Source: Burkholderia lata
GTDB taxonomy: Bacteria > Pseudomonadota > Gammaproteobacteria > Burkholderiales > Burkholderiaceae
Direction: 5' to 3'
Length of the DNA stretch: 64,000 nucleotides
NCBI RefSeq assembly: GCF_000012945.1
Contig: NC_007510.1
Span: forward strand, 2,170,001-2,234,000
Below the pieces are notes generated by a model, which was not told where the DNA came from, made no database searches, and saw nothing but the letters and a program-made list of their open reading frames with translations. Position numbers and translations under genes: made by a program. Shown here piece by piece: positions 36,229 to 44,766 of the stretch (positions within the stretch are counted from its first letter, which is position 1; each line of letters opens with the position of its first letter).

Positions 36229-36600
36229 ATGAATCCCGTTTCGTTCGTCTGCATCATCACCGGCGTGATGCTCAACGCCTGTGCGCAACTTCTGCTGAAA
36301 GCCGGCGTCAACGCCGTTGGACACTTCGAATTCAGCCGTGCGAACATCATCCCGGTCGGCCTGAAGATCGCGACCCAATTGCCGATCATCGGCGGTCTCG
36401 GCTGCTACGTGCTGAGCGTCGTGGTCTGGATCGTCGGGCTGTCACGGGTCGACGTGTCGATCGCGTACCCGATGCTGTCGCTCGGCTACGTCGTCAACGC
36501 GTTCGCGGCCTGGTACCTGTTCGGCGAAGTGCTGTCGGTCCAGCGGCTCGTCGGCATCGGCATCATCCTGATCGGCGTGCTGGTGCTCGCACGCAGCTGA
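36229..36600 (+). CDS. SMR-family protein, probable L-Ara4N-phosphoundecaprenol flippase subunit
   Basis: A 123-residue protein with four hydrophobic helices of the EmrE/SMR superfamily. Its segments LNACAQLLLKAGVN and GLSRVDVSIAYPMLSLGYV match ArnE/ArnF, which together flip undecaprenyl-phosphate-L-Ara4N across the membrane in enterobacteria. Only one such gene is present here, so it may work as a homodimer or with a partner elsewhere. It follows arnT by 13 nt and precedes arnB by 134 nt. I leave the symbol blank because E and F cannot be told apart. Confidence 0.85.
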   Translation: MNPVSFVCIITGVMLNACAQLLLKAGVNAVGHFEFSRANIIPVGLKIATQLPIIGGLGCYVLSVVVWIVGLSRVDVSIAYPMLSLGYVVNAFAAWYLFGEVLSVQRLVGIGIILIGVLVLARS

Positions 36601-36734
36601 GCCGGCCCCGCCGCGCGCATTAAGCGTCCGCCTACAAAAAATCACGGTGCGATTCCGCCAACCGGTGTTTAATGCCGGTTTCGGCCGGGATCGCCCGACC
36701 CTTTTATTACACGCCATTACAGGCCAACGCGTTC

Positions 36735-37886
36735 ATGAGCCAGACTACCGCTCCGTTTCTGCCGTTCACCCGCCCCGAGATCGATGAGGAAACCATCCAG
36801 GGCGTCGTCGAAGTGCTGCGCTCGGGCTGGATCACCACCGGCCCGCAGAGCCAGAAATTCGAAGCGGCGCTGTCCGAGTACTGCGGCGGCCGTCCGGTCC
36901 GCGCGTTCAACTCGGGCACCTGCACGCTCGAGATCGGCCTGCGCATCGCGGGCGTCGGTGCCGGCGACGAGGTGATCACAACGCCGGCGTCGTGGGTCTC
37001 GACCAGCAACGTGATCATCGAGACCGGCGCGACGCCCGTGTTCGCCGACATCGATCCTGTCACGCGCAACATCGACCTCGACAAGCTCGAGCAGGCGATC
37101 ACGCCGCGCACGAAGGCGATCATCCCCGTGTTCCTGTCCGGCCTGCCGGTCGACATGGACCGTCTGTACGCGATCGCACGCGCGCACAAGCTGCGCGTGA
37201 TCGAGGATGCGGCGCAGGCATTCGGCTCGACGTGGAACGGCAAGCGCATCGGCGCGATCGGCGACATCGTGTCGTTCAGCTTCCACGCGAACAAGAACCT
37301 GACGACGATCGAAGGCGGCGCACTCGTGCTGAACAACGAGGAAGAAGCGACGCTCGCGCAGAAGTACCGGCTGCAGGGCATCACGCGCACGGGCTTCGAC
37401 GGGATGGACTGCGACGTGCTCGGCGGCAAGTACAACCTGACCGACGTCGCCGCACGTGTCGGCCTCGGCCAGCTGCCGCACATCGACCGCTTCACCGCGC
37501 AGCGCCGCGCGCTCGCACGGGCGTATTTCGCCGCGTTCGACGGCAGCGCGGCCGTGAAGCTCGGCGTCGGCCTGCCGGTTGCCGACTTCGAGAACAGCAA
37601 CTGGCACATGTTCCTGATCACGCTGCCGCTCGAGCGGCTGACGATCACGCGCGCCGAATTCATGGCGCAACTGAAGGAACGCGGCATCGGCACGGGCATC
37701 CACTACCCGGCGATCCATCTTTTCACGCTGTACCGTGCGCGCGGCTTCAAGGAGGGCATGTTCCCCCACGCCGAACGGTACGGCGCGTCGACCGTCACGC
37801 TGCCGCTCTTCACGCAGATGACGGAAGGCGACGTGCGTCGCGTAGTCGACGCCATCAACCAGATTTGCGAACAATACGGAAAATAA
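36735..37886 (+). CDS. arnB: UDP-4-amino-4-deoxy-L-arabinose aminotransferase
   Basis: A 383-residue DegT/DnrJ/EryC1-type PLP enzyme that converts the UDP-4-keto sugar made by ArnA to UDP-L-Ara4N. The PLP lysine is Lys187 in SFHANKNLTTIEGGA. SGWITTGPQSQKFE and EDAAQAFGSTWNG are conserved. The start at 36735 (MSQTTAPFLPFTRPEI) matches the family; the frame is open further up without similarity. arnC follows after 6 nt. Confidence 0.96.
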   Translation: MSQTTAPFLPFTRPEIDEETIQGVVEVLRSGWITTGPQSQKFEAALSEYCGGRPVRAFNSGTCTLEIGLRIAGVGAGDEVITTPASWVSTSNVIIETGATPVFADIDPVTRNIDLDKLEQAITPRTKAIIPVFLSGLPVDMDRLYAIARAHKLRVIEDAAQAFGSTWNGKRIGAIGDIVSFSFHANKNLTTIEGGALVLNNEEEATLAQKYRLQGITRTGFDGMDCDVLGGKYNLTDVAARVGLGQLPHIDRFTAQRRALARAYFAAFDGSAAVKLGVGLPVADFENSNWHMFLITLPLERLTITRAEFMAQLKERGIGTGIHYPAIHLFTLYRARGFKEGMFPHAERYGASTVTLPLFTQMTEGDVRRVVDAINQICEQYGK

Positions 37887-37892
37887 GCGTAC

Positions 37893-38915
37893 ATGAGTCA
37901 CCTTGAAGCACGCGCCGGGCATCCGGTCGCCGGGCAGCCCGAAGTTTCGGTCATCATCCCCGTGTACAACGAGGAAGACGGCCTCGCCGCGCTGTTCGCG
38001 CGGCTGTATCCGGCGCTCGACGCACTCGACACGTCGTACGAAGTGATCCTGATCAACGACGGCAGCCGCGACCGCTCGGCCGCGATGCTCGCCGATCAGT
38101 TCCACGTACGTCCCGACACGACGCGCATCGTGCTGCTCAACGGCAACTACGGCCAGCACATGGCGATCCTCGCCGGCTTCGCGCAATCGCGCGGCGAGAT
38201 CGTCATCACGCTCGACGCCGACCTGCAGAACCCGCCCGAGGAAATCGGCAAGCTGATCGCGAAGATGCGCGAGGGCTACGACTATGTCGGCTCGATCCGC
38301 AAGCAGCGCCAGGACAGCCTGTGGCGGCGCAAGGCGTCGCAGATGATGAACCGCCTGCGCGAGCGCATCACCCGCATCAAGATGACCGACCAGGGCTGCA
38401 TGCTGCGCGCGTACAGCCGCCGCATCATCGACACGATCAACGTGTGCGGCGAAGTCAACACGTTCATCCCCGCACTCGCCTATACGTTCGCGCAGAAACC
38501 GACCGAAATCGAGGTCGCGCACGAGGAGCGCTTCGCCGGCGAGTCGAAGTACTCGCTGTACAGCCTGATCCGGCTGAACTTCGACCTCGTGACGGGCTTC
38601 TCGGTCGTGCCGCTGCAGTGGCTGTCGTTCATCGGCGTGATCCTGTCGCTCGGCTCCGCCGCCCTGTTCGTGCTGCTGCTCGTGCGACGCTTCATCGTCG
38701 GCGCGGAAGTGCAAGGCGTGTTCACGCTGTTCGCGATCACGTTCTTCCTGCTCGGCGTGATCATCTTCGCGCTCGGCCTGCTCGGCGAATACGTCGGCCG
38801 CATCTACCAGCAGGTGCGTGCACGGCCGCGCTACCTGATCCAGGCCGTGCTCGAGCAGCACGACGGCGTGCCGGCGGTGCCGGCCGGCGCGAACCGCACG
38901 GGGGCCGCGCAATGA
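37893..38915 (+). CDS. arnC: Undecaprenyl-phosphate L-Ara4FN transferase
   Basis: A 340-residue family 2 glycosyltransferase that loads the formylated sugar onto undecaprenyl phosphate. The catalytic domain has VSVIIPVYNEEDGL, TLDADLQNPPEEI and MTDQGCMLRAY. Two C-terminal transmembrane helices (near 235-255 and 270-295) anchor it to the inner membrane. The stop overlaps the start of the next gene (ATGA), so the two are translationally coupled. Confidence 0.95.
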   Translation: MSHLEARAGHPVAGQPEVSVIIPVYNEEDGLAALFARLYPALDALDTSYEVILINDGSRDRSAAMLADQFHVRPDTTRIVLLNGNYGQHMAILAGFAQSRGEIVITLDADLQNPPEEIGKLIAKMREGYDYVGSIRKQRQDSLWRRKASQMMNRLRERITRIKMTDQGCMLRAYSRRIIDTINVCGEVNTFIPALAYTFAQKPTEIEVAHEERFAGESKYSLYSLIRLNFDLVTGFSVVPLQWLSFIGVILSLGSAALFVLLLVRRFIVGAEVQGVFTLFAITFFLLGVIIFALGLLGEYVGRIYQQVRARPRYLIQAVLEQHDGVPAVPAGANRTGAAQ

Positions 38916-39859
38916 AGCCGCGCGCAGTCGTCTTCGCGTATCACAACGTCGGCGTGCGGTGCCTGCAGGTGCTGCTCGCGCGCGGCGTCGACGTCGCGCT
39001 CGTCGTCACGCACGAGGACAACCCGAACGAGAACATCTGGTTCGGCAGCGTCGCATCCGTCGCGACCGAGCACGGCATCCCGGTGCTCACGCCGTCGGAT
39101 CCCGCCGATCCGGCGCTGCGCCGCGCGGTATCCGACGCGCAGCCGGACTTCATCTTCTCGTTCTACTACCGGCACATGCTGCCGGTGGACCTGCTCGCGA
39201 TCGCGCCGAAGGGTGCGTACAACATGCACGGTTCGCTGCTGCCGAAATACCGGGGTCGGGTACCGACCAACTGGGCGGTGCTGAACGGCGAAACCGAAAC
39301 CGGCGCGACGCTGCACGAGATGGCCGCGAAGCCCGACGCGGGCGCGATCATTGGCCAGACCGCGGTGCCGATCCTGCCGGACGACACGGCCACGCAGGTG
39401 TTCGACAAGGTCACCGTCGCCGCCGAGCAGACGCTCTGGCGCGTGCTTCCCGCGCTGCTCGCGGGCGAAGCGGCGCACCTGCCCAATGACCTTGCCACCG
39501 GCAGCTACTACGGCGGGCGCAAACCCGAGGACGGCCGCGTCGACTGGTCGAAGCCGGCCGCGCAGGTCTACAACCTGGTGCGCGCGGTCGCGCCCCCGTA
39601 TCCGGGCGCGTTCACGGACGTCGGCGGCACGCGTTTCGTGATCGCGCGCGCGCGCCTGGCGGCGCCCGGCAGCGCGGCAGCGGCCGCCGCGGCAGATTTG
39701 CCGCCCGGCCTGCACGTAAGCGATAATGCGCTATTCGGCGTCTGCGGCGACAGCCGCGCCCTATCCATTCTCGAGCTGTGGCAGCAGCGGGACGGCAGCG
39801 AAACCGTCGTGACGCCCGCGGAATTCGCGCAGTTCATTCATTCTTCCCGTCATTCATGA
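38912..39859 (+). CDS. UDP-L-Ara4N formyltransferase (separate N-terminal half of ArnA)
   Basis: A 315-residue methionyl-tRNA-formyltransferase-like enzyme equivalent to the first half of E. coli ArnA. The catalytic Asn and His lie in NMHGSLLPKYRGRVPTNWA and the Asp in KPDAGAIIGQT. It transfers formyl from N10-formyl-tetrahydrofolate to UDP-L-Ara4N. In E. coli it is fused to the decarboxylase. Here the decarboxylase is a separate downstream gene whose ATG overlaps this stop (ATGA). The Ala-rich stretch near residues 255-270 lies just before the C-terminal domain. Confidence 0.92.
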   Translation: MKPRAVVFAYHNVGVRCLQVLLARGVDVALVVTHEDNPNENIWFGSVASVATEHGIPVLTPSDPADPALRRAVSDAQPDFIFSFYYRHMLPVDLLAIAPKGAYNMHGSLLPKYRGRVPTNWAVLNGETETGATLHEMAAKPDAGAIIGQTAVPILPDDTATQVFDKVTVAAEQTLWRVLPALLAGEAAHLPNDLATGSYYGGRKPEDGRVDWSKPAAQVYNLVRAVAPPYPGAFTDVGGTRFVIARARLAAPGSAAAAAAADLPPGLHVSDNALFGVCGDSRALSILELWQQRDGSETVVTPAEFAQFIHSSRHS

Positions 39860-40911
39860 AAGCAAAAAAAGTCCTGATCCTGGGTGTGAACGGCTTCATC
39901 GGCCATCACCTGTCGAAGCGCATTCTTGAAACCACCGATTGGGAAGTGTTCGGCATGGACATGCAGACCGATCGGCTGGGTGACCTCGTCAACCACGAGC
40001 GGATGCATTTCTTCGAAGGCGACATCACGATCAACAAGGAGTGGGTCGAGTATCACGTGAAGAAGTGCGACGTAATCCTGCCGCTCGTCGCGATCGCGAC
40101 GCCCGCCACCTACGTCCAGCAGCCGCTGCGCGTGTTCGAACTCGACTTCGAGGCGAACCTGCCGATCGTGCGTTCGGCCGTCAAGTACGGCAAGCACCTC
40201 GTGTTCCCGTCGACCTCCGAGGTCTACGGCATGTGCTCGGACGAGCAGTTCGACCCGGATGCATCGGCCCTCACCTACGGCCCGATCAACAAGCCGCGCT
40301 GGATCTACGCGTGCTCGAAGCAGCTGATGGACCGCGTGATCTGGGGCTACGGGATGGAAGGCCTGAACTTCACGCTGTTCCGCCCGTTCAACTGGATCGG
40401 CCCGGGCCTCGACTCGATCTACACGCCGAAGGAAGGCAGCTCGCGCGTGGTCACGCAGTTCCTCGGCCACATCGTGCGCGGCGAGAACATCAGCCTCGTC
40501 GACGGCGGCTCGCAGAAGCGCGCATTCACCGACATCGGCGACGGCATCAGCGCGCTGATGAAGATCATCGATAACAAGGACGGCGTCGCGTCGGGCAAGA
40601 TCTACAACATCGGGAATCCGAAGAACAACTTCTCGGTTCGCGAACTCGCGCACAAGATGCTCGAACTGGCAGCGGAATTCCCCGAGTACGCGGATTCGGC
40701 CAAGCAGGTGAAGCTCGTCGAAACGACGTCCGGCGCCTACTACGGCAACGGCTACCAGGACGTGCAGAACCGCGTGCCGAAGATCGACAACACGATGCAG
40801 GAACTCGGCTGGGCGCCGCAAGCGACGTTCGACGACGCGCTGCGCAACATCTTCGAAGCGTATCGCGGCCACGTCGCCGACGCGCGCGCGCTCGTCGAAC
40901 AGCAAGGCTGA
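39856..40911 (+). CDS. UDP-glucuronate decarboxylase (separate C-terminal half of ArnA)
   Basis: A 351-residue extended SDR enzyme that oxidises and decarboxylates UDP-glucuronic acid to the UDP-4-keto-pentose, the first committed step to L-Ara4N. The NAD motif is GVNGFIGHHLSKR, the catalytic Ser is in PSTSEVYG, and the Tyr/Lys pair is in WIYACSKQLMD. RPFNWIGPGLDSI and the Arg-containing SQKRAFTDIGDG match the ArnA decarboxylase domain. The start at 39856 overlaps the formyltransferase stop by 4 nt. arnD follows after 13 nt. Confidence 0.94.
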   Translation: MKAKKVLILGVNGFIGHHLSKRILETTDWEVFGMDMQTDRLGDLVNHERMHFFEGDITINKEWVEYHVKKCDVILPLVAIATPATYVQQPLRVFELDFEANLPIVRSAVKYGKHLVFPSTSEVYGMCSDEQFDPDASALTYGPINKPRWIYACSKQLMDRVIWGYGMEGLNFTLFRPFNWIGPGLDSIYTPKEGSSRVVTQFLGHIVRGENISLVDGGSQKRAFTDIGDGISALMKIIDNKDGVASGKIYNIGNPKNNFSVRELAHKMLELAAEFPEYADSAKQVKLVETTSGAYYGNGYQDVQNRVPKIDNTMQELGWAPQATFDDALRNIFEAYRGHVADARALVEQQG

Positions 40912-40924
40912 TCGGGACGTTCGC

Positions 40925-41821
40925 TTGGCTCGCATCGTCCTCAAGATCGACGTCGACACGCTGCGCGGCACGCGCGAAGGCGTGCCGAACCTCGCGCGCA
41001 TCTTCGACCGCTTCAGTGCGCGCGCGACCTTCCTCTTCAGCCTCGGGCCCGATCACACGGGCTGGGCGCTGCGGCGCGTGTTCCGCCCCGGCTTCCTGAA
41101 GAAAGTGTCGCGCACGTCGGTGGTCGAGCACTACGGCGTGAAGCAGCTGATGTACGGCGTGCTGCTGCCGGGCCCCGACATCGGCCGCCGTGCGATCGCC
41201 GACATGCGCGCGATTCACGAGGCCGGCTTCGAATGCGGAATCCACACGTGGGATCACGTGTACTGGCAGGACAACGTCCGCGTGCGTGATCGCGACTGGA
41301 CCGCGCATGAAATGCAGAAGAGTCACGCGCGCTTCATCGAGGTCTTCGGCGCGCCGCCCGTCACGCACGGCGCGGCCGGCTGGCAGATGAACGATTCCGC
41401 ATTCGAGCAGATCGACGCATGGGGGATGCGCTACGCATCCGACGGCCGCGGCCATTCGCCGTACCTGCCCGTCGTCAACGGCCGCACGCTGTCGCACGTG
41501 CAGATGCCCACCACGCTGCCGACGCTCGACGAAGTGCTCGGCATCGACGGCGTCGACACGCACAACGTCGCCGCGCACATCCTCAAGTTCACCGAAACCA
41601 ATCCGCACGACCAGGTGTTCACGCTGCATGCGGAACTGGAAGGCCAGAAGCTCGCGCCCGTGTTCGAGCAACTGCTCGCCGGCTGGCGCGCGCAAGGCCA
41701 CACGTTTGCGACGATGGGCGACTACCACGCGACGCTGGACCGCGACTCGCTGCCATCGTACCCTGTCACGTGGGGCGAAATCCCCGGCCGCTCCGGCGAA
41801 CTGATCGTCCAGCCCGACTGA
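40925..41821 (+). CDS. arnD: 4-deoxy-4-formamido-L-arabinose-phosphoundecaprenol deformylase
   Basis: A 298-residue NodB-type polysaccharide deacetylase that removes the formyl group after transfer to undecaprenyl phosphate, making the sugar ready for flipping. Metal-binding motifs are LKIDVDTLRGTREG near the N-terminus and GIHTWDHVYWQD in the middle. THGAAGWQMND is typical of ArnD. The start is a TTG at 40925, 13 nt after the previous stop, with GGGA upstream. No ATG would retain the first motif, so the weak start seems real. It ends the arn operon. Confidence 0.94.
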   Translation: MARIVLKIDVDTLRGTREGVPNLARIFDRFSARATFLFSLGPDHTGWALRRVFRPGFLKKVSRTSVVEHYGVKQLMYGVLLPGPDIGRRAIADMRAIHEAGFECGIHTWDHVYWQDNVRVRDRDWTAHEMQKSHARFIEVFGAPPVTHGAAGWQMNDSAFEQIDAWGMRYASDGRGHSPYLPVVNGRTLSHVQMPTTLPTLDEVLGIDGVDTHNVAAHILKFTETNPHDQVFTLHAELEGQKLAPVFEQLLAGWRAQGHTFATMGDYHATLDRDSLPSYPVTWGEIPGRSGELIVQPD

Positions 41822-41929
41822 GTTCGCACGAGCCGGCGTCGCCCGCTCCGCCCTTGCGGCGCGCTGCCGCGACGCCCTGCCGAACCGCGCCGCCGCAGCG
41901 GCGCCTTTCCATAACAACAGGAGAAACAC

Positions 41930-42391
41930 GTGTCCGTCGAAGTTGACCGTCAAGTTCCCGATTTCACCGCACCGGCTACGGGCGGCGACATTTCGCTGTC
42001 CGACCTGAAGGGCAAGAAACTCGTGCTGTACTTCTATCCGAAGGACAACACGCCGGGCTGCACGACCGAAGGGCTGCAGTTCCGCGATCTCTATCCGAAG
42101 TTCAAGAAAGCCGGTGCGGAAGTCATCGGCGTGTCGCGCGACAGCCTGCGCTCGCATGACAATTTCAAGGCAAAGCTCGAGCTGCCGTTCCCGCTGATTT
42201 CCGATGCCGACGAAGCGCTGTGCGCGCTGTTCGATGTCATCAAGATGAAGAAAATGTATGGCAAGGAAGTGCGCGGAATCGAGCGCTCGACGTTCCTGAT
42301 CGACGCCGACGGCGTGCTTCGCCAGGCATGGCGCGGCATCAAGGTACCGGGCCATGTGGACGACGTGCTAAGTGCTGTACAAGCGCTTTGA
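41930..42391 (+). CDS. bcp: Thioredoxin-dependent thiol peroxidase (BCP/PrxQ)
   Basis: A 153-residue peroxiredoxin Q that reduces hydroperoxides. The peroxidatic cysteine is Cys44 in NTPGCTTE. The usual resolving cysteine five residues later (as in E. coli Bcp) is missing. The only other cysteine is Cys98 (DEALCALFDV), so this is either a 1-Cys enzyme or uses an unusual partner. The start is a GTG at 41930 behind a strong CAGGAGAAA. A promoter-like sequence begins inside its last codons and may drive a small RNA downstream. Confidence 0.94.
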   Translation: MSVEVDRQVPDFTAPATGGDISLSDLKGKKLVLYFYPKDNTPGCTTEGLQFRDLYPKFKKAGAEVIGVSRDSLRSHDNFKAKLELPFPLISDADEALCALFDVIKMKKMYGKEVRGIERSTFLIDADGVLRQAWRGIKVPGHVDDVLSAVQAL

Positions 42392-42410
42392 GGCGCGTTA
42401 TATTGGGCCG

Positions 42411-42544
42411 CAATGAATGCCAGTTCGCCCCATATTTCTCGTAGCTGCGCCGGTGCTCGTTGCGATGCTTGCCGGCACCTGACGCGCATTACGACGGTAT
42501 CAGCCGAGCCGCATGCCTCTATCGACGAGGCAGCGGCTTTTTTT
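42411..42544 (+). ncRNA. Candidate intergenic small RNA between bcp and phoH
   Basis: A predicted transcript of about 134 nt. A promoter with TGTACA at 42376-42381 and TATATT at 42399-42404, spaced exactly 17 nt, overlaps the end of bcp. A strong intrinsic terminator follows at 42508-42544. Between them there is no credible coding frame; a 60-codon ORF starting at 42413 runs through the terminator and has no Shine-Dalgarno. The alternative is that the hairpin simply terminates bcp and the promoter is fortuitous. The rest of the gap to the phoH start at 42724 shows nothing recognisable. Confidence 0.45.
42508..42544 (+). terminator. Rho-independent terminator between bcp and phoH
   Basis: GCCGC-AT-GCCTC pairs with GAGGC-A-GCGGC around a 7-nt loop and is followed by seven T residues. 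Confidence 0.88.
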
Positions 42545-42723
42545 ATGGATTGCGCGCCGGCCCTCGGTCCGGCCCTCACCGCGTCAAGGAGCTGATCGAC
42601 ACTTAGGCGAACCGGCTAGACGAACTTCCTGTGCGCCACCGCGCGCAAACTGCATGCGTCTACGTCACGCAGGATGCGATCAGCGGCGCACGCCATGCGA
42701 CACGATTCCTCCCGAGGGACACC

Positions 42724-44526
42724 ATGCCTTTGCCTACTCCCCCCAGCAAGCTCGGCAGCCTGCTGCCGCCCGACGAATACAAGGCGAAAGCGCGGCCCGC
42801 GAAAGCCGCGAAGAAATCCGCCGAAGGGGACGCATCCACAGCCGGTGACTTTGGTCCGGCGAGCGTGGCCCAACCGATGACCGAAGCCGCGAACACGGCA
42901 GCGCCACTGCGCGCCGTCGCGTCTTCGACGCAAGATGCCGCAAGCACACCCGCACGTGGCCGCAAGACGAAACAGACGGCTGCACTGCTGCAGCCGATGC
43001 CGGCGCCCGCCGAACCCGCGGCACCGGTCGTTGCACGCAACGATAAACCGGCTGCCGACAAACCGGCCGCCGCACCCGCGCGCGATACCGGCGCCGCGAC
43101 GAAGTCGCGCAGCCGCAAGCCCGCCGAAGCCGAACTGCAGAAACTGTTCGTGCTCGACACCAACGTGCTGATGCACGACCCGAGCAGCCTCTTCCGCTTC
43201 GAGGAACACGACGTCTATCTGCCGATGATGACGCTCGAGGAACTCGACAACCACAAGAAGGGGATGTCCGAAGTCGCGCGCAACGCACGCCAGGTCAGCC
43301 GCACGCTCGACGCGCTCGTCGCCGATGCCGGCGCGATCACGGCCGGCATTCCGCTGTCGCGCCTCGGCAGCCGCGAGGCGCTCGGCCGCCTGTACTTCCA
43401 GACGAAGCTCGCCGACATCGCGCCCGTCGAAGGTTTGCCTGAAGGCAAGGCCGACAACCAGATCCTCGGCGTCGTGCGCGCGCTGCAGCGCGACCGTCCC
43501 GATCGCCAGGTCGTGCTGGTGTCGAAAGACATCAACATGCGGATCAAGGCGCACGCGCTCGGCCTGCCCGCGGAAGACTACTTCAACGACCAGGTACTCG
43601 AGGATTCGGATCTCCTGTACAACGGCGTACGCGAACTGCCGCAGGACTTCTGGACCAAGCATGCGAAGGGCATGGAGAGCTGGCAGGACACGAAGACGGG
43701 CACCACGTACTACCGCGTGACCGGCCCGCTCGTCGCGTCGATGCTCGTCAACGAGTTCGTCTATCTCGAGCCGCAGAACGGCGAGCCGACGTTCCATGCG
43801 ATCGTCCGCGAACTGAACGGCAAGACGGCGCTGCTGCAGACGCTGCGCGACTACAGCCACCACAAGAACAACGTGTGGGGCATCACCGCGCGCAACCGCG
43901 AGCAGAATTTCGCGCTGAACCTGCTGATGAACCCCGAGATCGACTTCGTCACGCTGCTCGGCCAGGCCGGTACCGGCAAGACGCTCGTCGCGCTCGCGGC
44001 CGGCCTCGCGCAGGTGCTCGACGACAAGCGCTACAACGAGATCATCGTGACGCGCGCGACCGTGCCTGTCGGCGAGGACATCGGTTTCCTGCCCGGTACC
44101 GAGGAAGAGAAGATGCAGCCGTGGATGGGCGCATTCGACGACAACCTCGAAGTGCTGCAGAAGACCGACGACGCTGCCGGCGAATGGGGCCGTGCCGCAA
44201 CGCAGGAGCTGATCCGTTCGCGCCTGAAGGTGAAGAGCATGAACTTCATGCGCGGCCGTACGTTCGTCGACAAGTACCTGATCATCGACGAAGCGCAGAA
44301 CCTGACGCCGAAGCAGATGAAGACGCTCGTCACGCGCGCGGGCCCGGGCACGAAGATCGTGTGCCTCGGCAACATCGCGCAGATCGACACGCCTTACCTG
44401 ACCGAAGGCAGCTCGGGGCTCACGTACGTCGTCGACCGCTTCAAGGGCTGGGGCCACAGCGGCCACGTGACGCTCGCACGCGGCGAACGCTCGCGACTCG
44501 CCGACTACGCGTCGGACATCCTGTAA
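42724..44526 (+). CDS. PhoH family ATPase with N-terminal PIN domain (YlaK-like)
   Basis: A 600-residue PIN-PhoH fusion. The first 135 residues are an Ala/Pro/Lys-rich, probably disordered extension. The PIN nuclease domain spans about 140-285 and starts with the acidic LFVLDTNVLMHDP. Further acidic residues lie in LEELDNHKKG and VSKDINMRIKA. The PhoH/RecA-like ATPase has Walker A GQAGTGKT at 413-420, then TVPVGEDIGFLPGT and DEAQNLTPKQMKTL (Walker B). Related proteins are RNA helicase-nucleases in mycobacteria; the role in Burkholderia is unproven. I start it at 42724 (MPLPTPPSKLG). Confidence 0.9.
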   Translation: MPLPTPPSKLGSLLPPDEYKAKARPAKAAKKSAEGDASTAGDFGPASVAQPMTEAANTAAPLRAVASSTQDAASTPARGRKTKQTAALLQPMPAPAEPAAPVVARNDKPAADKPAAAPARDTGAATKSRSRKPAEAELQKLFVLDTNVLMHDPSSLFRFEEHDVYLPMMTLEELDNHKKGMSEVARNARQVSRTLDALVADAGAITAGIPLSRLGSREALGRLYFQTKLADIAPVEGLPEGKADNQILGVVRALQRDRPDRQVVLVSKDINMRIKAHALGLPAEDYFNDQVLEDSDLLYNGVRELPQDFWTKHAKGMESWQDTKTGTTYYRVTGPLVASMLVNEFVYLEPQNGEPTFHAIVRELNGKTALLQTLRDYSHHKNNVWGITARNREQNFALNLLMNPEIDFVTLLGQAGTGKTLVALAAGLAQVLDDKRYNEIIVTRATVPVGEDIGFLPGTEEEKMQPWMGAFDDNLEVLQKTDDAAGEWGRAATQELIRSRLKVKSMNFMRGRTFVDKYLIIDEAQNLTPKQMKTLVTRAGPGTKIVCLGNIAQIDTPYLTEGSSGLTYVVDRFKGWGHSGHVTLARGERSRLADYASDIL

Positions 44527-44568
44527 CGCGACAGGCCGGCCCGTCGGCCGGCTTCGACGCAACGCAAA

Positions 44569-44600
44569 GCGGCGCTCCTTTCCGGAGCGCCGTTTTTATT
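44569..44600 (+). terminator. Rho-independent terminator after phoH-like gene
   Basis: CGGCGCTCC pairs with GGAGCGCCG around a short loop and is followed by TTTTTATTT, about 45 nt after the stop. Confidence 0.88.
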
Positions 44601-44766
44601 TGGGGTCGAAAACGCAAGTAACACATCGTCACGCAACAACCCGGTTTACGCGCGAAACTTCAAGTAAATTCTCAAGAATGGTTGCTTAAGCCCCGCCGGA
44701 GCGTCTACCATCGGGTCTGTCTGTTGTCATACGATTCGCGAGCGCGCCGCGCTTGCCCGCCTTGCC

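Noticed and set aside
42413..42595. 60-codon frame between bcp and phoH
   Set aside because: No Shine-Dalgarno, and it runs straight through a strong intrinsic terminator; a small RNA fits better.
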